The notes under the pieces are model-generated. The model did not search any database and was not told the origin of the DNA. It saw only the letters and a program-made list of their open reading frames with translations. 64,000 nucleotides of DNA, from assembly GCA_050302175.1 (NCBI GenBank), contig JBNLAN010000021.1, forward strand, positions 13,278 to 77,277, in the 5' to 3' direction. The stretch comes from JBNLAN01 sp050302175. Lineage in GTDB: Bacteria; Pseudomonadota; Zetaproteobacteria; Mariprofundales; Mariprofundaceae. A program made the translations under genes and the position numbers. Positions 52,278 through 61,953 of this stretch are shown here, in pieces. Numbering within the stretch: position 1 is the stretch's first letter; each line of letters starts with the position of its first letter.

Positions 52278-52742
52278 ATGATTGATGCTCGCATACGCGA
52301 ACTGGTGGAACCGATTGCCGTTGAGCTTGGTGTGGACGTGCTGAAGGTCAGTCTGGGCAGCGGTGGTCATTCGCAGTTGTTACGCGTGATTGTGGATCGC
52401 ACAGGTGGCGTGCCGTTCGAGATGCTGGAGCGTATCAGCCGGGGGCTGGCTCTGCAGCTTGATGCCGAGGATGTGATTGCTGGAGCGTACCGGCTGGAGG
52501 TGACCTCGCCGGGACTGGACTGGCCGCTGGAAACAGAAGCCGATTTCACCCGCCACAAGGGTGAGTGGATTAAGGTGGCAATGGTCGACGGCACCTCGCT
52601 GGAGGGTGAGAACGCCGGGATGGATGGAGAGTTTCTGCTTATGCGCAGCGATGATGGTCGTGAAGACCGGCTGGCGATGAGCGAAGTGGTAAAAGTGATA
52701 CGGGCGATCAACTGGAAAGCTGTCTCCCGAAAAAAGAAATGA
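52278..52742 (+). CDS. rimP: Ribosome maturation factor RimP
   Basis: A 154-residue protein for 30S maturation. MIDARIRELVEPIAVELGVDVLKV, RVIVDRTGGVPFEMLERISR and YRLEVTSPGLDWPL are typical. AGGAGG lies 12 nt before the ATG. First gene of the operon after the leader hairpin, 21 nt before nusA. Confidence 0.96.
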   Translation: MIDARIRELVEPIAVELGVDVLKVSLGSGGHSQLLRVIVDRTGGVPFEMLERISRGLALQLDAEDVIAGAYRLEVTSPGLDWPLETEADFTRHKGEWIKVAMVDGTSLEGENAGMDGEFLLMRSDDGREDRLAMSEVVKVIRAINWKAVSRKKK

Positions 52743-52763
52743 TGATACGAGGTTGAATTAATA

Positions 52764-54233
52764 ATGAACCTGGAAATGTTACATGTGGCCGACGCGGTAG
52801 CGCGTGAAAAGTCAGTTGAGCGCGAGCTGGTGCTTGAAGCCATGGAGCAGGCGCTGCGTACGGCAGCACGCCGCACTTATGGCAATAAGGCCGTCGAGGC
52901 ATCCATTGATCGCGAGACCGGAGATATCAGCCTTTGCCATGTGCAAACTGTGGTGGAAGAGGTTGAGGACGAAGAGAATGACCTGACGCTGGAGCAGGGT
53001 AAGGAGCTGGATAAGGCTGCCGAAATCGGCACCGAATTCCGCCACCCATTGCCGCCCATCGAACTCGGCCGCATTGCCGCGCAGACCGCCAAGCAGGTGA
53101 TCAATCAGAAGATCCGCGAAGCGGAGCGCGAGCGTGTGATTGAGGAGTATGAGCCACGCGTGGGTGAGCTAATCACGGGCATAGTCAAGCGTGTTGAGCG
53201 TGGTAATGTCTATGTTGATCTAGGTCGTGGCGAAGCGGTGATGTATCGCGAGGATCTGCTGCCGCGCGAAACCTATCGACAGGGCGACCGCGTGCGCGCC
53301 TATCTGCGCGAAGTGCGCAATCAGCCGAAGGGGCCACTGGTATTTATCTCCCGTTCGGATGCAGGCATGGTGCAGCGCCTTTTTGAGCAGGAGGTTCCCG
53401 AAATTCAGGATGGTCTGGTGGTGATTCAGGCTATTGCCCGCGACCCGGGTTCGCGCAGCAAGATTGCGGTGATCTCGACTGATCCGGGCATTGATCCGGT
53501 TGGCGCCTGCGTGGGCATGCGCGGCTCTCGCGTACAGGCTGTAGTGAATGAACTGCATGGCGAGAAGATCGATATTATCGAATGGACCGAAGATCCGGCG
53601 GCATTTGTGGTGAATGCGCTGGCTCCGGCAGAAATTGAGCGTGTGATTGTGGATGAGGAGCGCAACACCATTGAGGTGGCTGTCTCTGAGGATAATCTCG
53701 CCATCGCCATTGGTCGCCGTGGCCAGAATGTGCGTCTGGCTTCCGATCTCTCCGGCTGGAATATTGAGATCATGACCGCAGGCGAAGAGCGTCAGCGTCG
53801 TGAGGGTGAGCTGGTTGAGGCCAAGGAGATTTTCCAGCAGAAGCTGGATATCGATGATGCATTCTCTTCGTTGCTGATCGCAGAAGGTTTCATCAGCCTG
53901 GATGATCTGGCCTATTGCGCGGTCGAAGATATTGCCGCGATTGAGGGGCTGGATGCCGAGATTGCGCAGGAACTGCAGAAGCGCGCCAGAAACACGCTGC
54001 TCGACAGTGCTTTGGCCGGTGATGAAAACGAGGGCGAAAACAGTGTCGGTTTGCTGGATGTACCGGGCGTTACTCGCGAAGTGGCCGAGGTGCTGGCTCT
54101 GCATGGCGTTACTAGTGCCAGTGCGCTGGCCGATGCCTCTTCCGATGAGCTGGGCGAGATGGAGGGGCTGAGCCGTGAACAGGTGGATGCCCTGATTCTG
54201 GCAGCGCGTGAGGCGTGCGGCTGGTTTGAGTGA
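52764..54233 (+). CDS. nusA: Transcription termination/antitermination factor NusA
   Basis: 489 residues: N-terminal RNA-polymerase-binding domain, S1 (about 133-200, GIVKRVERGNVYVDLGRGEAVM), two KH domains (RSKIAVISTDPGIDPVGACVGMRG, NLAIAIGRRGQNVRLAS) and two C-terminal acidic repeats with helix-hairpin-helix (about 365-489). The two C-terminal repeats match E. coli NusA, absent in Gram-positives. It overlaps the next open frame but the ylxR start chosen is 16 nt downstream. Confidence 0.98.
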   Translation: MNLEMLHVADAVAREKSVERELVLEAMEQALRTAARRTYGNKAVEASIDRETGDISLCHVQTVVEEVEDEENDLTLEQGKELDKAAEIGTEFRHPLPPIELGRIAAQTAKQVINQKIREAERERVIEEYEPRVGELITGIVKRVERGNVYVDLGRGEAVMYREDLLPRETYRQGDRVRAYLREVRNQPKGPLVFISRSDAGMVQRLFEQEVPEIQDGLVVIQAIARDPGSRSKIAVISTDPGIDPVGACVGMRGSRVQAVVNELHGEKIDIIEWTEDPAAFVVNALAPAEIERVIVDEERNTIEVAVSEDNLAIAIGRRGQNVRLASDLSGWNIEIMTAGEERQRREGELVEAKEIFQQKLDIDDAFSSLLIAEGFISLDDLAYCAVEDIAAIEGLDAEIAQELQKRARNTLLDSALAGDENEGENSVGLLDVPGVTREVAEVLALHGVTSASALADASSDELGEMEGLSREQVDALILAAREACGWFE

Positions 54234-54249
54234 GGAACTGCCCGACGGC

Positions 54250-54831
54250 ATGAGGAGTTGCATTGTTTGCCGTCAGCCATTCGAAAAGGCCGAGCTTTTG
54301 CGGATGGTATGTGATGATGAGGGGCAAATATGGCCCGACTTGTTGCAAAAAGCGCCGGGGCGTGGAGCCTATCTCTGCATGCAGCCCGACTGCTTTGCCA
54401 GGCTTGGTGATCGCCAGTTAAGTGGTGGCTGGCGTGGCAAACGATCGGTTGCGAAGGGGCAGGCTGCGGCCTTCAGAGAGCGGCTTGTGGCCGTGCTGGA
54501 GGAGCAGTGTCGAAGGCTCTGGAAGTGGAGCCTGCCAAATGCGGCGGTAGGAAGGGATGCAGTCATGCATCGGATGTGGAAGAATGCGCCGCTGATAGTT
54601 TGGCTCAGTGTCGAAGCAGGGGACGCTGTCAGGCGTCAGGTGCTGGATGCTGTTGAGAAGAGAAGAAGTGCGGGAGAGGCGGTGGACGTGATTGATGATG
54701 TGCGTTCGGCTGATCTGGAAATGGCATTGGGCCGTGAGCGGGTTTCGGTTGCAGCCATTGAGCTTTCCGCGCAGGCGGAGCGGCTAAAACAATTTTACGC
54801 CTGGTTGAATCAGGCGAAGGTATCGGGGTAA
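54250..54831 (+). CDS. YlxR (DUF448) fused to a ribosomal L7Ae-like domain
   Basis: 193 residues. The first part is YlxR (RSCIVCRQPFEKAELLRMV ... GRGAYLCMQPDCFARL), an RNA-binding fold. The second half (about 125-193) resembles L7Ae/YlxQ (AVEKRRSAGEAVDVIDDVRSADLEMALGRERVSVAAIE). This fused form is common in proteobacteria between nusA and infB. The ATG at 54250 is used, with GAGG 14 nt upstream; TTG at 54226 overlapping nusA is an alternative. Confidence 0.85.
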   Translation: MRSCIVCRQPFEKAELLRMVCDDEGQIWPDLLQKAPGRGAYLCMQPDCFARLGDRQLSGGWRGKRSVAKGQAAAFRERLVAVLEEQCRRLWKWSLPNAAVGRDAVMHRMWKNAPLIVWLSVEAGDAVRRQVLDAVEKRRSAGEAVDVIDDVRSADLEMALGRERVSVAAIELSAQAERLKQFYAWLNQAKVSG

Positions 54832-54840
54832 GTAGACCAA

Positions 54841-57627
54841 ATGGCGAATATACGCGTTCTCGAATTGGCGAAGGAACTCAAAGTGGAAGTTGCTGATGTG
54901 CAGCGCGCCGCAGTGAAATGTGGTGTTGCGGTTAGCGGTCCGACCAGCCTGCTGAACGCGGAGGATCGCGATAAGATTAGCAAAGAGCTGGGTGCGGCCG
55001 GGAAAGATGCTTCGCAAGGTCGCAAGGCACCGGGCAAAACCCTGACACTGAATCGTCCGATTGTCGCAGGGCAGGGTCGTGGAGGCGCGGGCGGAGGAAG
55101 TGTCGAGGGGCGTGGCCGAACCGTGCAGGTGGAAGTTCGTCGTCGTCGTGGCCCCGGCGTAACAGCAGGTGCTGGCGGTGATGCCAGCGCGCCAGTCAAG
55201 AAAGCCGGAGAAACGCCGGCGCAGCGGGCCGCCAAAGCAGTTCAAGAAAAGCGCGAAGCCGCAAAGCCTGCCGAACAACCGGCTGTGAAGACTGCATCCA
55301 AACCATCGCCAGCTGCGCCAAACACTCCTCAACCTGCAGCAACTACCCCCAGACAAACGACACCACGTCATCAGGGCAAAGGTGGTGGCGAGCGTCGTCA
55401 GTCATCCGGTTCAGGTGGTCCGCGCACCACGATTCGTCGCGGTTTGACGCCTGCACAGATTGCAGCCAGTCGCGCCCCTGCCTCTTCGCTGAAAGCGATC
55501 GAAGCCGACATCAGCAGCGATCGCGCAGAGCGCCGCCGTGATGGTGGTGGCGGGAGTGCAGCAGCAGGACGTGCCGAACGTCCATCCGCGCCAACTCAAG
55601 GCCCGCGCCGCTCACCTTCTGTTGCGGTCGCACCGCAGCCGGCTGAAGCGCCGGGCGGACCGCAGCGTCGTCGTGGCCCTGGCGGTGGCGGTGGTCCTGG
55701 CGGAAAGTCGCAGCGTCGTTTGACGCCTGCCGAGAAAGCTGCCCGCCGCGAATATGCAGAAGCGCGTCATCTGGTTCTCACTGAGGAGCAGGAAGATCGT
55801 ATGGCCCGATTGGCTCGTGGTAGCCGCAAGAAAAAGGGCGTGGATAAAGACGATGCCGATTTCGTGAAGCGCGAAGTGGAGATTACCGATCCGATTGTGG
55901 TGGGTGAGCTGGCCAGTCGCATGGCGATCAAGAGCGGCTCTGTCGTCAAGAAACTGTTTGAGATGGGTATTGGCGTAACCGTTAATGAGAGCATTGATGC
56001 TGATACGGCACAGATTATTGTCGAAGAGTTCGGCCATACCCCTAAAGTGATCAATGAGGCTGCGGTTGAAGATGTGCTGGTGGATGAGCCCGATCAGGAC
56101 GAAAGTCAGCTGCAGCCGCGTCCGCCAGTCGTGGTGGTGATGGGCCATGTCGATCATGGCAAGACCTCGATTCTGGATGCTGTGCGTCGTGCCAGTGTGG
56201 CAGAAGGCGAAGCGGGCGGTATCACTCAGCACATCGGTGCTTATATGGTGAAGCTGGAAGATGGTAGCCGCGTGGTATTCGTTGATACCCCGGGCCATGA
56301 AGCATTTACCAGCCTGCGCGCGCGCGGTGCCAGCCTGACTGATGTTGCCGTACTGGTGGTGGCTGCCGATGATGGTGTGATGCCGCAAACGGTTGAAGCA
56401 CTGAATCACGCCAAGGCTGCGGGTGTGCCGATTATTGTAGCCATCAACAAGATGGATAAAGAGGGTGCCAATCCGGAGCGCATCAAGCAACAGATGGCCG
56501 AGCATGAGTTAATTCCTGAAGAGTGGGGCGGCGATACGATTTTTGTGCCGGTTTCGGCACATACTGGCGAGGGGCTGCCTGAGCTGCTGGAGATGCTGGC
56601 ACTGCAGACCGAAATTCTCGAATTGAAAGCCAATCCGAATCTGCGTGGTCGCGGCATTGTGATCGAAGCGCGTCTTGAAAAAGGACGCGGGCCGGTGGCT
56701 ACTGTGCTGGTGAAGTCCGGCACCTTCAAACAAGGCGATACCGTGGTGATCGGAACCGTGATGGGGCGCATTCGTGCCCTGATTGATGAGAATGGCGTGC
56801 AGCATCGCACGGCGGGTCCTTCTATCCCGGCCGAGATTCTTGGCCTGGAGGCTGTGCCGGAAGCGGGGCAGGAGATCATCGTAGTTGAGAATGAGCGGCA
56901 GGCACGTGATATCGTCAGCTATCGTAAAGATAAGCTGCGTGAGCAGGGTGTCTCCACCGAAGCTAAGGCGGTCAGCCTCGAAGATCTGTTTGCCAATATC
57001 CAGAGCGATCAGATCAAGGAGGTTCCTGTACTGATCAAGGGCGATGTGAGTGGTTCAGTTGATGCATTGGCCGAATCGATGGAGAAGGCCAGTACCGAAC
57101 AGGTTCGCGTGCGTGTGATTCACAAGGGTATCGGCGGCATTACCGAGTCCGATATCATGCTGGCGGCGGCTTCCGGCGCTATTGTGATCGGCTTTAACGT
57201 GCGCCCTGAGACCAAGGCCAAGAAGATGGCTGAGCAGGAGGGGATCGATATTCGCTTCTACCGCGTGATCTACGATGCCATCGATGAAATCAAGCAGGCT
57301 ATGGTGGGCATGCTGGAGCCGGACAAGGTCGAGAAGGTGATTGGTACGGCCGATGTGCGCGAAGTCTTCTCCGTTCCGAAACTTGGCGCGGTGGCAGGTT
57401 GTATGGTTACCGACGGGATCGTTACCCGCGATGCCATGGTGCGCGTGTTGCGCGACTCCGTGCTGGTCTATGAAGGTAAACTGGCTTCATTGCGTCGCTT
57501 CAAGGATGACGTCAAGGAAGTACGCAACGGCTACGAATGCGGTATCGGCGTTGAGAAATTTAACGATATCAAGGAAGGGGATACCTTCGAGTTCTATGTG
57601 ATCGAGGAGGTCGCAGCCACCCTGTAG
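54841..57627 (+). CDS. infB: Translation initiation factor IF-2
   Basis: 928 residues. An IF2_N domain (RVLELAKELKVEVADVQRAA) leads, then a long Gly/Arg/Ala/Pro-rich linker (about 60-290). A second IF2_N-like segment and the GTPase domain follow, with G1 GHVDHGKTS (about 434), FVDTPGHEAF, and INKMDK. Domains II-IV end in the fMet-tRNA-binding C2 (NGYECGIGVEKFNDIKEGD). It positions initiator tRNA on the 30S subunit. The gene starts 9 nt after ylxR. Confidence 0.98.
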   Translation: MANIRVLELAKELKVEVADVQRAAVKCGVAVSGPTSLLNAEDRDKISKELGAAGKDASQGRKAPGKTLTLNRPIVAGQGRGGAGGGSVEGRGRTVQVEVRRRRGPGVTAGAGGDASAPVKKAGETPAQRAAKAVQEKREAAKPAEQPAVKTASKPSPAAPNTPQPAATTPRQTTPRHQGKGGGERRQSSGSGGPRTTIRRGLTPAQIAASRAPASSLKAIEADISSDRAERRRDGGGGSAAAGRAERPSAPTQGPRRSPSVAVAPQPAEAPGGPQRRRGPGGGGGPGGKSQRRLTPAEKAARREYAEARHLVLTEEQEDRMARLARGSRKKKGVDKDDADFVKREVEITDPIVVGELASRMAIKSGSVVKKLFEMGIGVTVNESIDADTAQIIVEEFGHTPKVINEAAVEDVLVDEPDQDESQLQPRPPVVVVMGHVDHGKTSILDAVRRASVAEGEAGGITQHIGAYMVKLEDGSRVVFVDTPGHEAFTSLRARGASLTDVAVLVVAADDGVMPQTVEALNHAKAAGVPIIVAINKMDKEGANPERIKQQMAEHELIPEEWGGDTIFVPVSAHTGEGLPELLEMLALQTEILELKANPNLRGRGIVIEARLEKGRGPVATVLVKSGTFKQGDTVVIGTVMGRIRALIDENGVQHRTAGPSIPAEILGLEAVPEAGQEIIVVENERQARDIVSYRKDKLREQGVSTEAKAVSLEDLFANIQSDQIKEVPVLIKGDVSGSVDALAESMEKASTEQVRVRVIHKGIGGITESDIMLAAASGAIVIGFNVRPETKAKKMAEQEGIDIRFYRVIYDAIDEIKQAMVGMLEPDKVEKVIGTADVREVFSVPKLGAVAGCMVTDGIVTRDAMVRVLRDSVLVYEGKLASLRRFKDDVKEVRNGYECGIGVEKFNDIKEGDTFEFYVIEEVAATL

Positions 57628-57636
57628 GGTGGAGTT

Positions 57637-57984
57637 ATGCGTAGCGTCTCCGCAAGTCAGGGCCGGTTGCAGGCTGATCTTCAGAGATTGCTCGGCACGT
57701 TGCTGAGCCGTGAAATTTCCGATGTGCGACTGGTTGGCATTTCGATCACACGGCTTGAGTACCATTCAGCCGCTCGCTATATCGAGGTCTTTGTACACCG
57801 CATGAGCGAGGAGGATGCCTCCGATTGTGTGGCGCGTCTGAACCGTATGGCCCCAAGCCTTTCACATGCTCTGCGCAAGGCGTTGCCAAAGCGTCGTCTG
57901 CCTAATTTACGTTTCCACTGGGATGAAGCTTTCGATAAGGAAGGCGATATGCTTAAGCTGTTAGATAGTTTGAAGGTTCAATGA
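57637..57984 (+). CDS. rbfA: Ribosome-binding factor A
   Basis: 115-residue KH-like 30S maturation factor: LQADLQRLLGTLLSREISDVRLVGISITRLEYHS, then LRKALPKRRLPNLRFHWDEAFDKEGDMLKLL, the usual RbfA ending. GGTGGAG precedes the ATG. Its TGA overlaps the next start (ATGA). Confidence 0.95.
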   Translation: MRSVSASQGRLQADLQRLLGTLLSREISDVRLVGISITRLEYHSAARYIEVFVHRMSEEDASDCVARLNRMAPSLSHALRKALPKRRLPNLRFHWDEAFDKEGDMLKLLDSLKVQ

Positions 57985-58943
57985 AGGATAAGGCCAAGCT
58001 GCTCAAGCTGCTTTCCGGTGCCGGTAAAATCCTGCTGGTTACCCACAAGAGTCCGGATGGTGATGGCATCGGTTCACAACTGGCGCTTTACCATGGTCTC
58101 GCGAAGCTGGGTCAATCCGTTCATATGTACAATCTGGATGGCGTGCCGCGTATCTACCGCTTTATGCCTGATAGCGGGAAGGTGCATGCGGGCGATGAGT
58201 TGAAGCGTTTTGCGGATGTTGATGTCGTGATCGCGCTCGATTGTGGCTCGCGCGCTCGTCTGGGCTTGCCGGATACCTTTTTTAAAGAGAAAATCCTGGT
58301 CAATATCGATCATCACGCCAGCAATGAGCGTTTTGGCAATTTGAATCTTGTGGATCCCAAAGCCTGTTCCACCGGCGTGCTTGTGTTTGAGTTGTTGAAG
58401 CAGATGCAGGTTTCAATAACACCTGCGATTGCCGAGGCCGTGTATGTCACGCTCCTGACTGATACCGCCAGCTTTCACCAGAGAAACACCACGGGTGAAG
58501 TGCTCCGCCTGGCTGCCGAATTGGTCGAAGCGGGTGCCAAGCCGCATAAAATCGCCACACATGTCTATGAAAGCAATCGTCTTGCCCGGATGCGCCTGCT
58601 CACCGCCAGCCTCGATACACTGGAGTTGAGGGATGATGGTCAGTCTGCCTGGTTGCATGTGCTTCCGGGGCATTATCTGGGAGCCGCAGCGGATGCCGAA
58701 GATACCGAGGGCTTTATCGATTATGCACGCTCAATTGAAGGGGTTCGGGTGGCAGTGTTTATACGTCCGGAGACTGATAAGCACTGGAAGGTCAGTTTCC
58801 GCGGTAAGGGTGTGGATGTCAGCCAGATTGCGGTTCAGTTGGGCGGTGGCGGTCATGTTTACGCAGCCGGATGCAATGTGTCTGGCACATTCTCCGAGGT
58901 GCTGGCACGCGTCGAAGCCGAAGTGACCAAGTCGTTAAAATAG
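57981..58943 (+). CDS. nrnA: DHH-family oligoribonuclease / pAp phosphatase (NrnA-like)
   Basis: 320 residues. DHH domain with THKSPDGDGIGSQLAL, ALDCGS, NIDHHASNERFG (DHH motif), ending in a DHHA1 domain with QLGGGGHVYAAGC. NrnA degrades nano-RNA and 3'-phosphoadenosine 5'-phosphate in bacteria lacking Orn. The rbfA-nrnA-truB order is widespread. The TruB gene follows after 7 nt. Confidence 0.92.
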   Translation: MKDKAKLLKLLSGAGKILLVTHKSPDGDGIGSQLALYHGLAKLGQSVHMYNLDGVPRIYRFMPDSGKVHAGDELKRFADVDVVIALDCGSRARLGLPDTFFKEKILVNIDHHASNERFGNLNLVDPKACSTGVLVFELLKQMQVSITPAIAEAVYVTLLTDTASFHQRNTTGEVLRLAAELVEAGAKPHKIATHVYESNRLARMRLLTASLDTLELRDDGQSAWLHVLPGHYLGAAADAEDTEGFIDYARSIEGVRVAVFIRPETDKHWKVSFRGKGVDVSQIAVQLGGGGHVYAAGCNVSGTFSEVLARVEAEVTKSLK

Positions 58944-58950
58944 CCCCTGC

Positions 58951-59835
58951 ATGATTTCCGGTGTTGTATTTCTGGATAAGCCGCTCGGCTGGACTTCACG
59001 CAAAGCTGTGAATGAAGTGGCCCGGTTATTCCGCGAGGGGCGCGAGAAAGTGAAGGCAGGTCATGCCGGCACGCTCGATCCGTTAGCGACGGGCATGCTG
59101 CCGGTGTTTCTTGGTGAGGCGACACGCTTTTCATCCATGGGGCTGGATGCCGATAAACGCTATGACGTAACCTATGATCTCAGCCTGCAAACCGATACCC
59201 TGGACAGTGAAGGTGAAGTGGCCGGGCACTTCGAGGTAAGCTTCTCCGAAGAAAGCGTCCGTGAGGCAGTGGGCGCGTTTGTGGGTGAGCAGATGCAGAC
59301 GCCACCATCCTATTCCGCCATTCGCATTAATGGTGAGCGGGCGCATGCACGAGCCCGGGCCGGAGAATCCTTCGAGCTGCCTGCTCGCCGTATTACCATT
59401 CATAGTATCGATTTTCTTGCCTGGGAGCCGCCACTGTTGAAGTTGTCGGTGCATTGTTCGAAGGGCACCTATATTCGCTCGCTCGGCCGGGATATTGGCG
59501 AGAGGCTGGGTGCTGGAGGCTGCGTGGTTTCTCTGCGCCGCAGCGGCATTGCCGACTGGCCTGCGGATACTATGGTTGATATGGAGCATTTGGTGAAAAA
59601 CCCTGCGGGGTGTGTATTGCCCTTGTCGATGTGGTTGCGGCATATTCCAGCCCTGAAACTGGATGAGGTAAATGCCCGCCGTTTCGTGCAGGGTCAGCGC
59701 CTGCGTCTGGAGAAGTCGGATACCGGGCTGCACACGGTATTTTATGCGAATACGCTGCTGGGTACCGGTGATGTCGTGGACAGTGTCGCGCATCCGAAAC
59801 GAATCTTACCGTCTGCACAGGAGTTGCTGTTATGA
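58951..59835 (+). CDS. truB: tRNA pseudouridine55 synthase
   Basis: 294 residues. It isomerises U55 of tRNA. Motif GHAGTLDPLATGMLPV carries the catalytic Asp; KRYDVTYDLSLQTDTLDSEG, PSYSAIRINGERAHARAR and KGTYIRSLGRDIGERLG follow. A short PUA-like C-terminus is present. Stop overlaps the cyclophilin gene (ATGA). Confidence 0.96.
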   Translation: MISGVVFLDKPLGWTSRKAVNEVARLFREGREKVKAGHAGTLDPLATGMLPVFLGEATRFSSMGLDADKRYDVTYDLSLQTDTLDSEGEVAGHFEVSFSEESVREAVGAFVGEQMQTPPSYSAIRINGERAHARARAGESFELPARRITIHSIDFLAWEPPLLKLSVHCSKGTYIRSLGRDIGERLGAGGCVVSLRRSGIADWPADTMVDMEHLVKNPAGCVLPLSMWLRHIPALKLDEVNARRFVQGQRLRLEKSDTGLHTVFYANTLLGTGDVVDSVAHPKRILPSAQELLL

Positions 59836-60413
59836 GCCTTGCGAAAGTTTTTTTGGCTATGTCGCTGGTGCTTCTGTTGGTTTCATGTGGCAATCCGGGC
59901 AGTGAAAGGAATATCAAAGAAGTGGAGAATACAATGTCTAAAGCCCCTAAAAGCGCACCTAAAGCTGGCGATACCAATGTTCCGGCTGGTGATCATGTGC
60001 GCATCAGTCTCGATGCCGGTGATATTGTGATCAAAATGCTGCCGGAGGTGGCACCGAATACTGTTGCTAATTTCAAGGTGCTGGCCGGTAACGGCTATTA
60101 CGATGGCCTGATCTTTCATCGTGTGATTCCCGGCTTTATGGCGCAGGGCGGCGATCCGACCGGTGACGGTACCGGTGGTCCTGGTTATTCGATCAAGGCC
60201 GAATTCAACGAAACCAAACATCTGCGTGGTACCGTAGCCATGGCACGCACTCCCGATCCCGATTCAGCCGGTAGTCAGTTCTATATCTGTTTTGCACCGC
60301 AGCCGAGTCTGGATCGCCAGTATACCGTATTCGGTCAGGTCGAATCCGGCATGGAGGTGGTCGATCAGATCAAGAATGGCACGGTGATGAACAGAGTCAC
60401 CGTCGAGAAGTAA
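59832..60413 (+). CDS. Lipoprotein cyclophilin (peptidyl-prolyl isomerase)
   Basis: 193 residues with lipobox LLLVSCG (Cys19), so attached to a membrane, probably in the periplasm. A Lys/Pro-rich linker leads to a cyclophilin domain (about 50-193): NTVANFKVLAGNGYYDGLIFHRVIPGFMAQGGDPTGDG, HLRGTVAMARTPDPDSAGSQFYICF, YTVFGQVESGMEVVDQI. It speeds proline isomerisation of envelope proteins. It overlaps truB by 4 nt. Confidence 0.93.
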   Translation: MSLAKVFLAMSLVLLLVSCGNPGSERNIKEVENTMSKAPKSAPKAGDTNVPAGDHVRISLDAGDIVIKMLPEVAPNTVANFKVLAGNGYYDGLIFHRVIPGFMAQGGDPTGDGTGGPGYSIKAEFNETKHLRGTVAMARTPDPDSAGSQFYICFAPQPSLDRQYTVFGQVESGMEVVDQIKNGTVMNRVTVEK

Positions 60414-60422
60414 GAACCACGC

Positions 60423-61436
60423 ATGCAATATTCGGCGCGCAAGGGCAAAGCGCACGGTCAGCCCGTGCGCACGGGCGTGCTGTTATGTAATTTGGGTACG
60501 CCCGATGCACCCACACCTGCCGCGCTGAAAAAGTATCTGGCGGAGTTTCTCTCCGATCCGCGCGTGGTCGAGTTGCCACGCTGGCAGTGGCTGCCGGTTT
60601 TGCACGGCATCATTCTCAATACCCGTCCTGCACGCTCCGCGAAGCTCTACCAGAAAGTATGGACCGATGAGGGTTCGCCGCTGTTGGTGACCAGCCTGGC
60701 ACAGCGCGATAAGTTGCAAGTGGCGCTGGATGCTTCCGCCGACCAGATCGTGGTGGAGATAGGTATGCGCTATGGCAATCCGTCGATGCAGGTGGCGCTG
60801 GAGGCCTTGCGCGAAAAGAATTGCCGCAAGATCATCGTGCTGCCGCTCTATCCGCAATACTCAGGCTCTACTATAGGCTCCACCTTCGATGCACTGGCCG
60901 ATATTTTAAAAACATGGCGGCGCATCCCTGAGTTGCATCTGGTTGACGGTTATCATGATCATGAAGCTTATATCGAGGCGCTGGCGGCCAGCGTCCGTGC
61001 CCACTGGGCGAAGCACAGTAAGGCTGAAAAGCTGATCTTCTCATTCCACGGCATTCCGGAACGCTATTTCAAAGCGGGCGATCCATACCCTTGTTTTTGT
61101 CGCAAAACGGCACGGCTTACCGCAGAAGCGCTAGAGCTCTCCGAAGGCGAGTGGCAGGTCGCTTTTCAGTCGCGATTCGGCAAGGAGCCGTGGGTGACCC
61201 CCTATACCGATGCAACACTGCAAGAGCTGGCTGGGCAGGGCGTAAAAACGGTGGATGTGATCTGCCCGGGGTTCTCCGTCGACTGCCTGGAGACGCTGGA
61301 AGAGATCGCCGGCGAGAATCGCGATCTTTTCAAGCATGCTGGTGGCAGTGAACTGCACTATATCCCGGCCCTGAACGCCGATGATGCGCATATCAGGTTG
61401 ATGGAAAGCCTTGTTCGCGCGTATATCTCTCTCTAA
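60423..61436 (+). CDS. hemH: Ferrochelatase
   Basis: It inserts Fe2+ into protoporphyrin IX, the last step of haem synthesis. 337 residues: GVLLCNLGTPDAPTPAALKKYLAEFLSDPRVVE, LPLYPQYSGSTIGSTFDAL, catalytic His in LIFSFHGIPERYF and the Glu block CPGFSVDCLETLEEI. Five nucleotides... actually 9 nt after the cyclophilin. Haem supply fits the CxxCH sensor and other haem proteins nearby. Confidence 0.96.
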   Translation: MQYSARKGKAHGQPVRTGVLLCNLGTPDAPTPAALKKYLAEFLSDPRVVELPRWQWLPVLHGIILNTRPARSAKLYQKVWTDEGSPLLVTSLAQRDKLQVALDASADQIVVEIGMRYGNPSMQVALEALREKNCRKIIVLPLYPQYSGSTIGSTFDALADILKTWRRIPELHLVDGYHDHEAYIEALAASVRAHWAKHSKAEKLIFSFHGIPERYFKAGDPYPCFCRKTARLTAEALELSEGEWQVAFQSRFGKEPWVTPYTDATLQELAGQGVKTVDVICPGFSVDCLETLEEIAGENRDLFKHAGGSELHYIPALNADDAHIRLMESLVRAYISL

Positions 61437-61468
61437 TCACTTCATTGTTTTTTAAGAAATATAGGCCT

Positions 61469-61900
61469 ATGTTGGCGGCCATGAAGTTGCGCAAAGTGAC
61501 AATTCGTCCGCTTACCCGCCTGATTGCCGGGGTGTTTGCCCTGCAAATAATCGTCGCCGGTTTTTGTTTGCTGCCGCAAGAAGCTCATACGATGCCGATT
61601 TCGATGCCTGTCTCGGAGCATTGCGACAGCGCTGAAATGTCGATGACGAAGACTGTTCAGGGCCATCATCAGCATGATCATCAGCAAAGTGCCTGTGCGC
61701 ACTGTGCGCAGCCCGATGGCATTGCACAGGCTCAGATACAGCCAGACGATCTGTTGCAGTCCATACTCGTGCCCGTTATTGCAGCCAACGATGATCTGGG
61801 AACGAATATAATCTCAGCTGTGGTGGCTGTTCGTGTTCCGACCGGACCGCCTCGTAGCCACTCGCTTCTTCTAACCACAACCCAACGCCTCCGTATTTGA
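61469..61900 (+). CDS. Small His/Cys-rich exported protein preceding copA
   Basis: About 143 residues from the ATG at 61469 (TTG 61445 or ATG 61481 also possible). A hydrophobic segment (LIAGVFALQIIVAGFCLLP) could be a signal or anchor. It is followed by a metal-binding-like middle: a HxxxM-type region, HHQHDHQQSACAHCAQ. No family is certain. Immediately ahead of the multicopper oxidase, it probably binds copper in the periplasm or helps deliver it. The start is uncertain because no strong Shine-Dalgarno is seen. Confidence 0.6.
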   Translation: MLAAMKLRKVTIRPLTRLIAGVFALQIIVAGFCLLPQEAHTMPISMPVSEHCDSAEMSMTKTVQGHHQHDHQQSACAHCAQPDGIAQAQIQPDDLLQSILVPVIAANDDLGTNIISAVVAVRVPTGPPRSHSLLLTTTQRLRI

Positions 61901-61953
61901 GTCGAAGCCGGCCTTGCCCGGTTATTCGATTCTAAAATATGGAGGTTTTTTTT

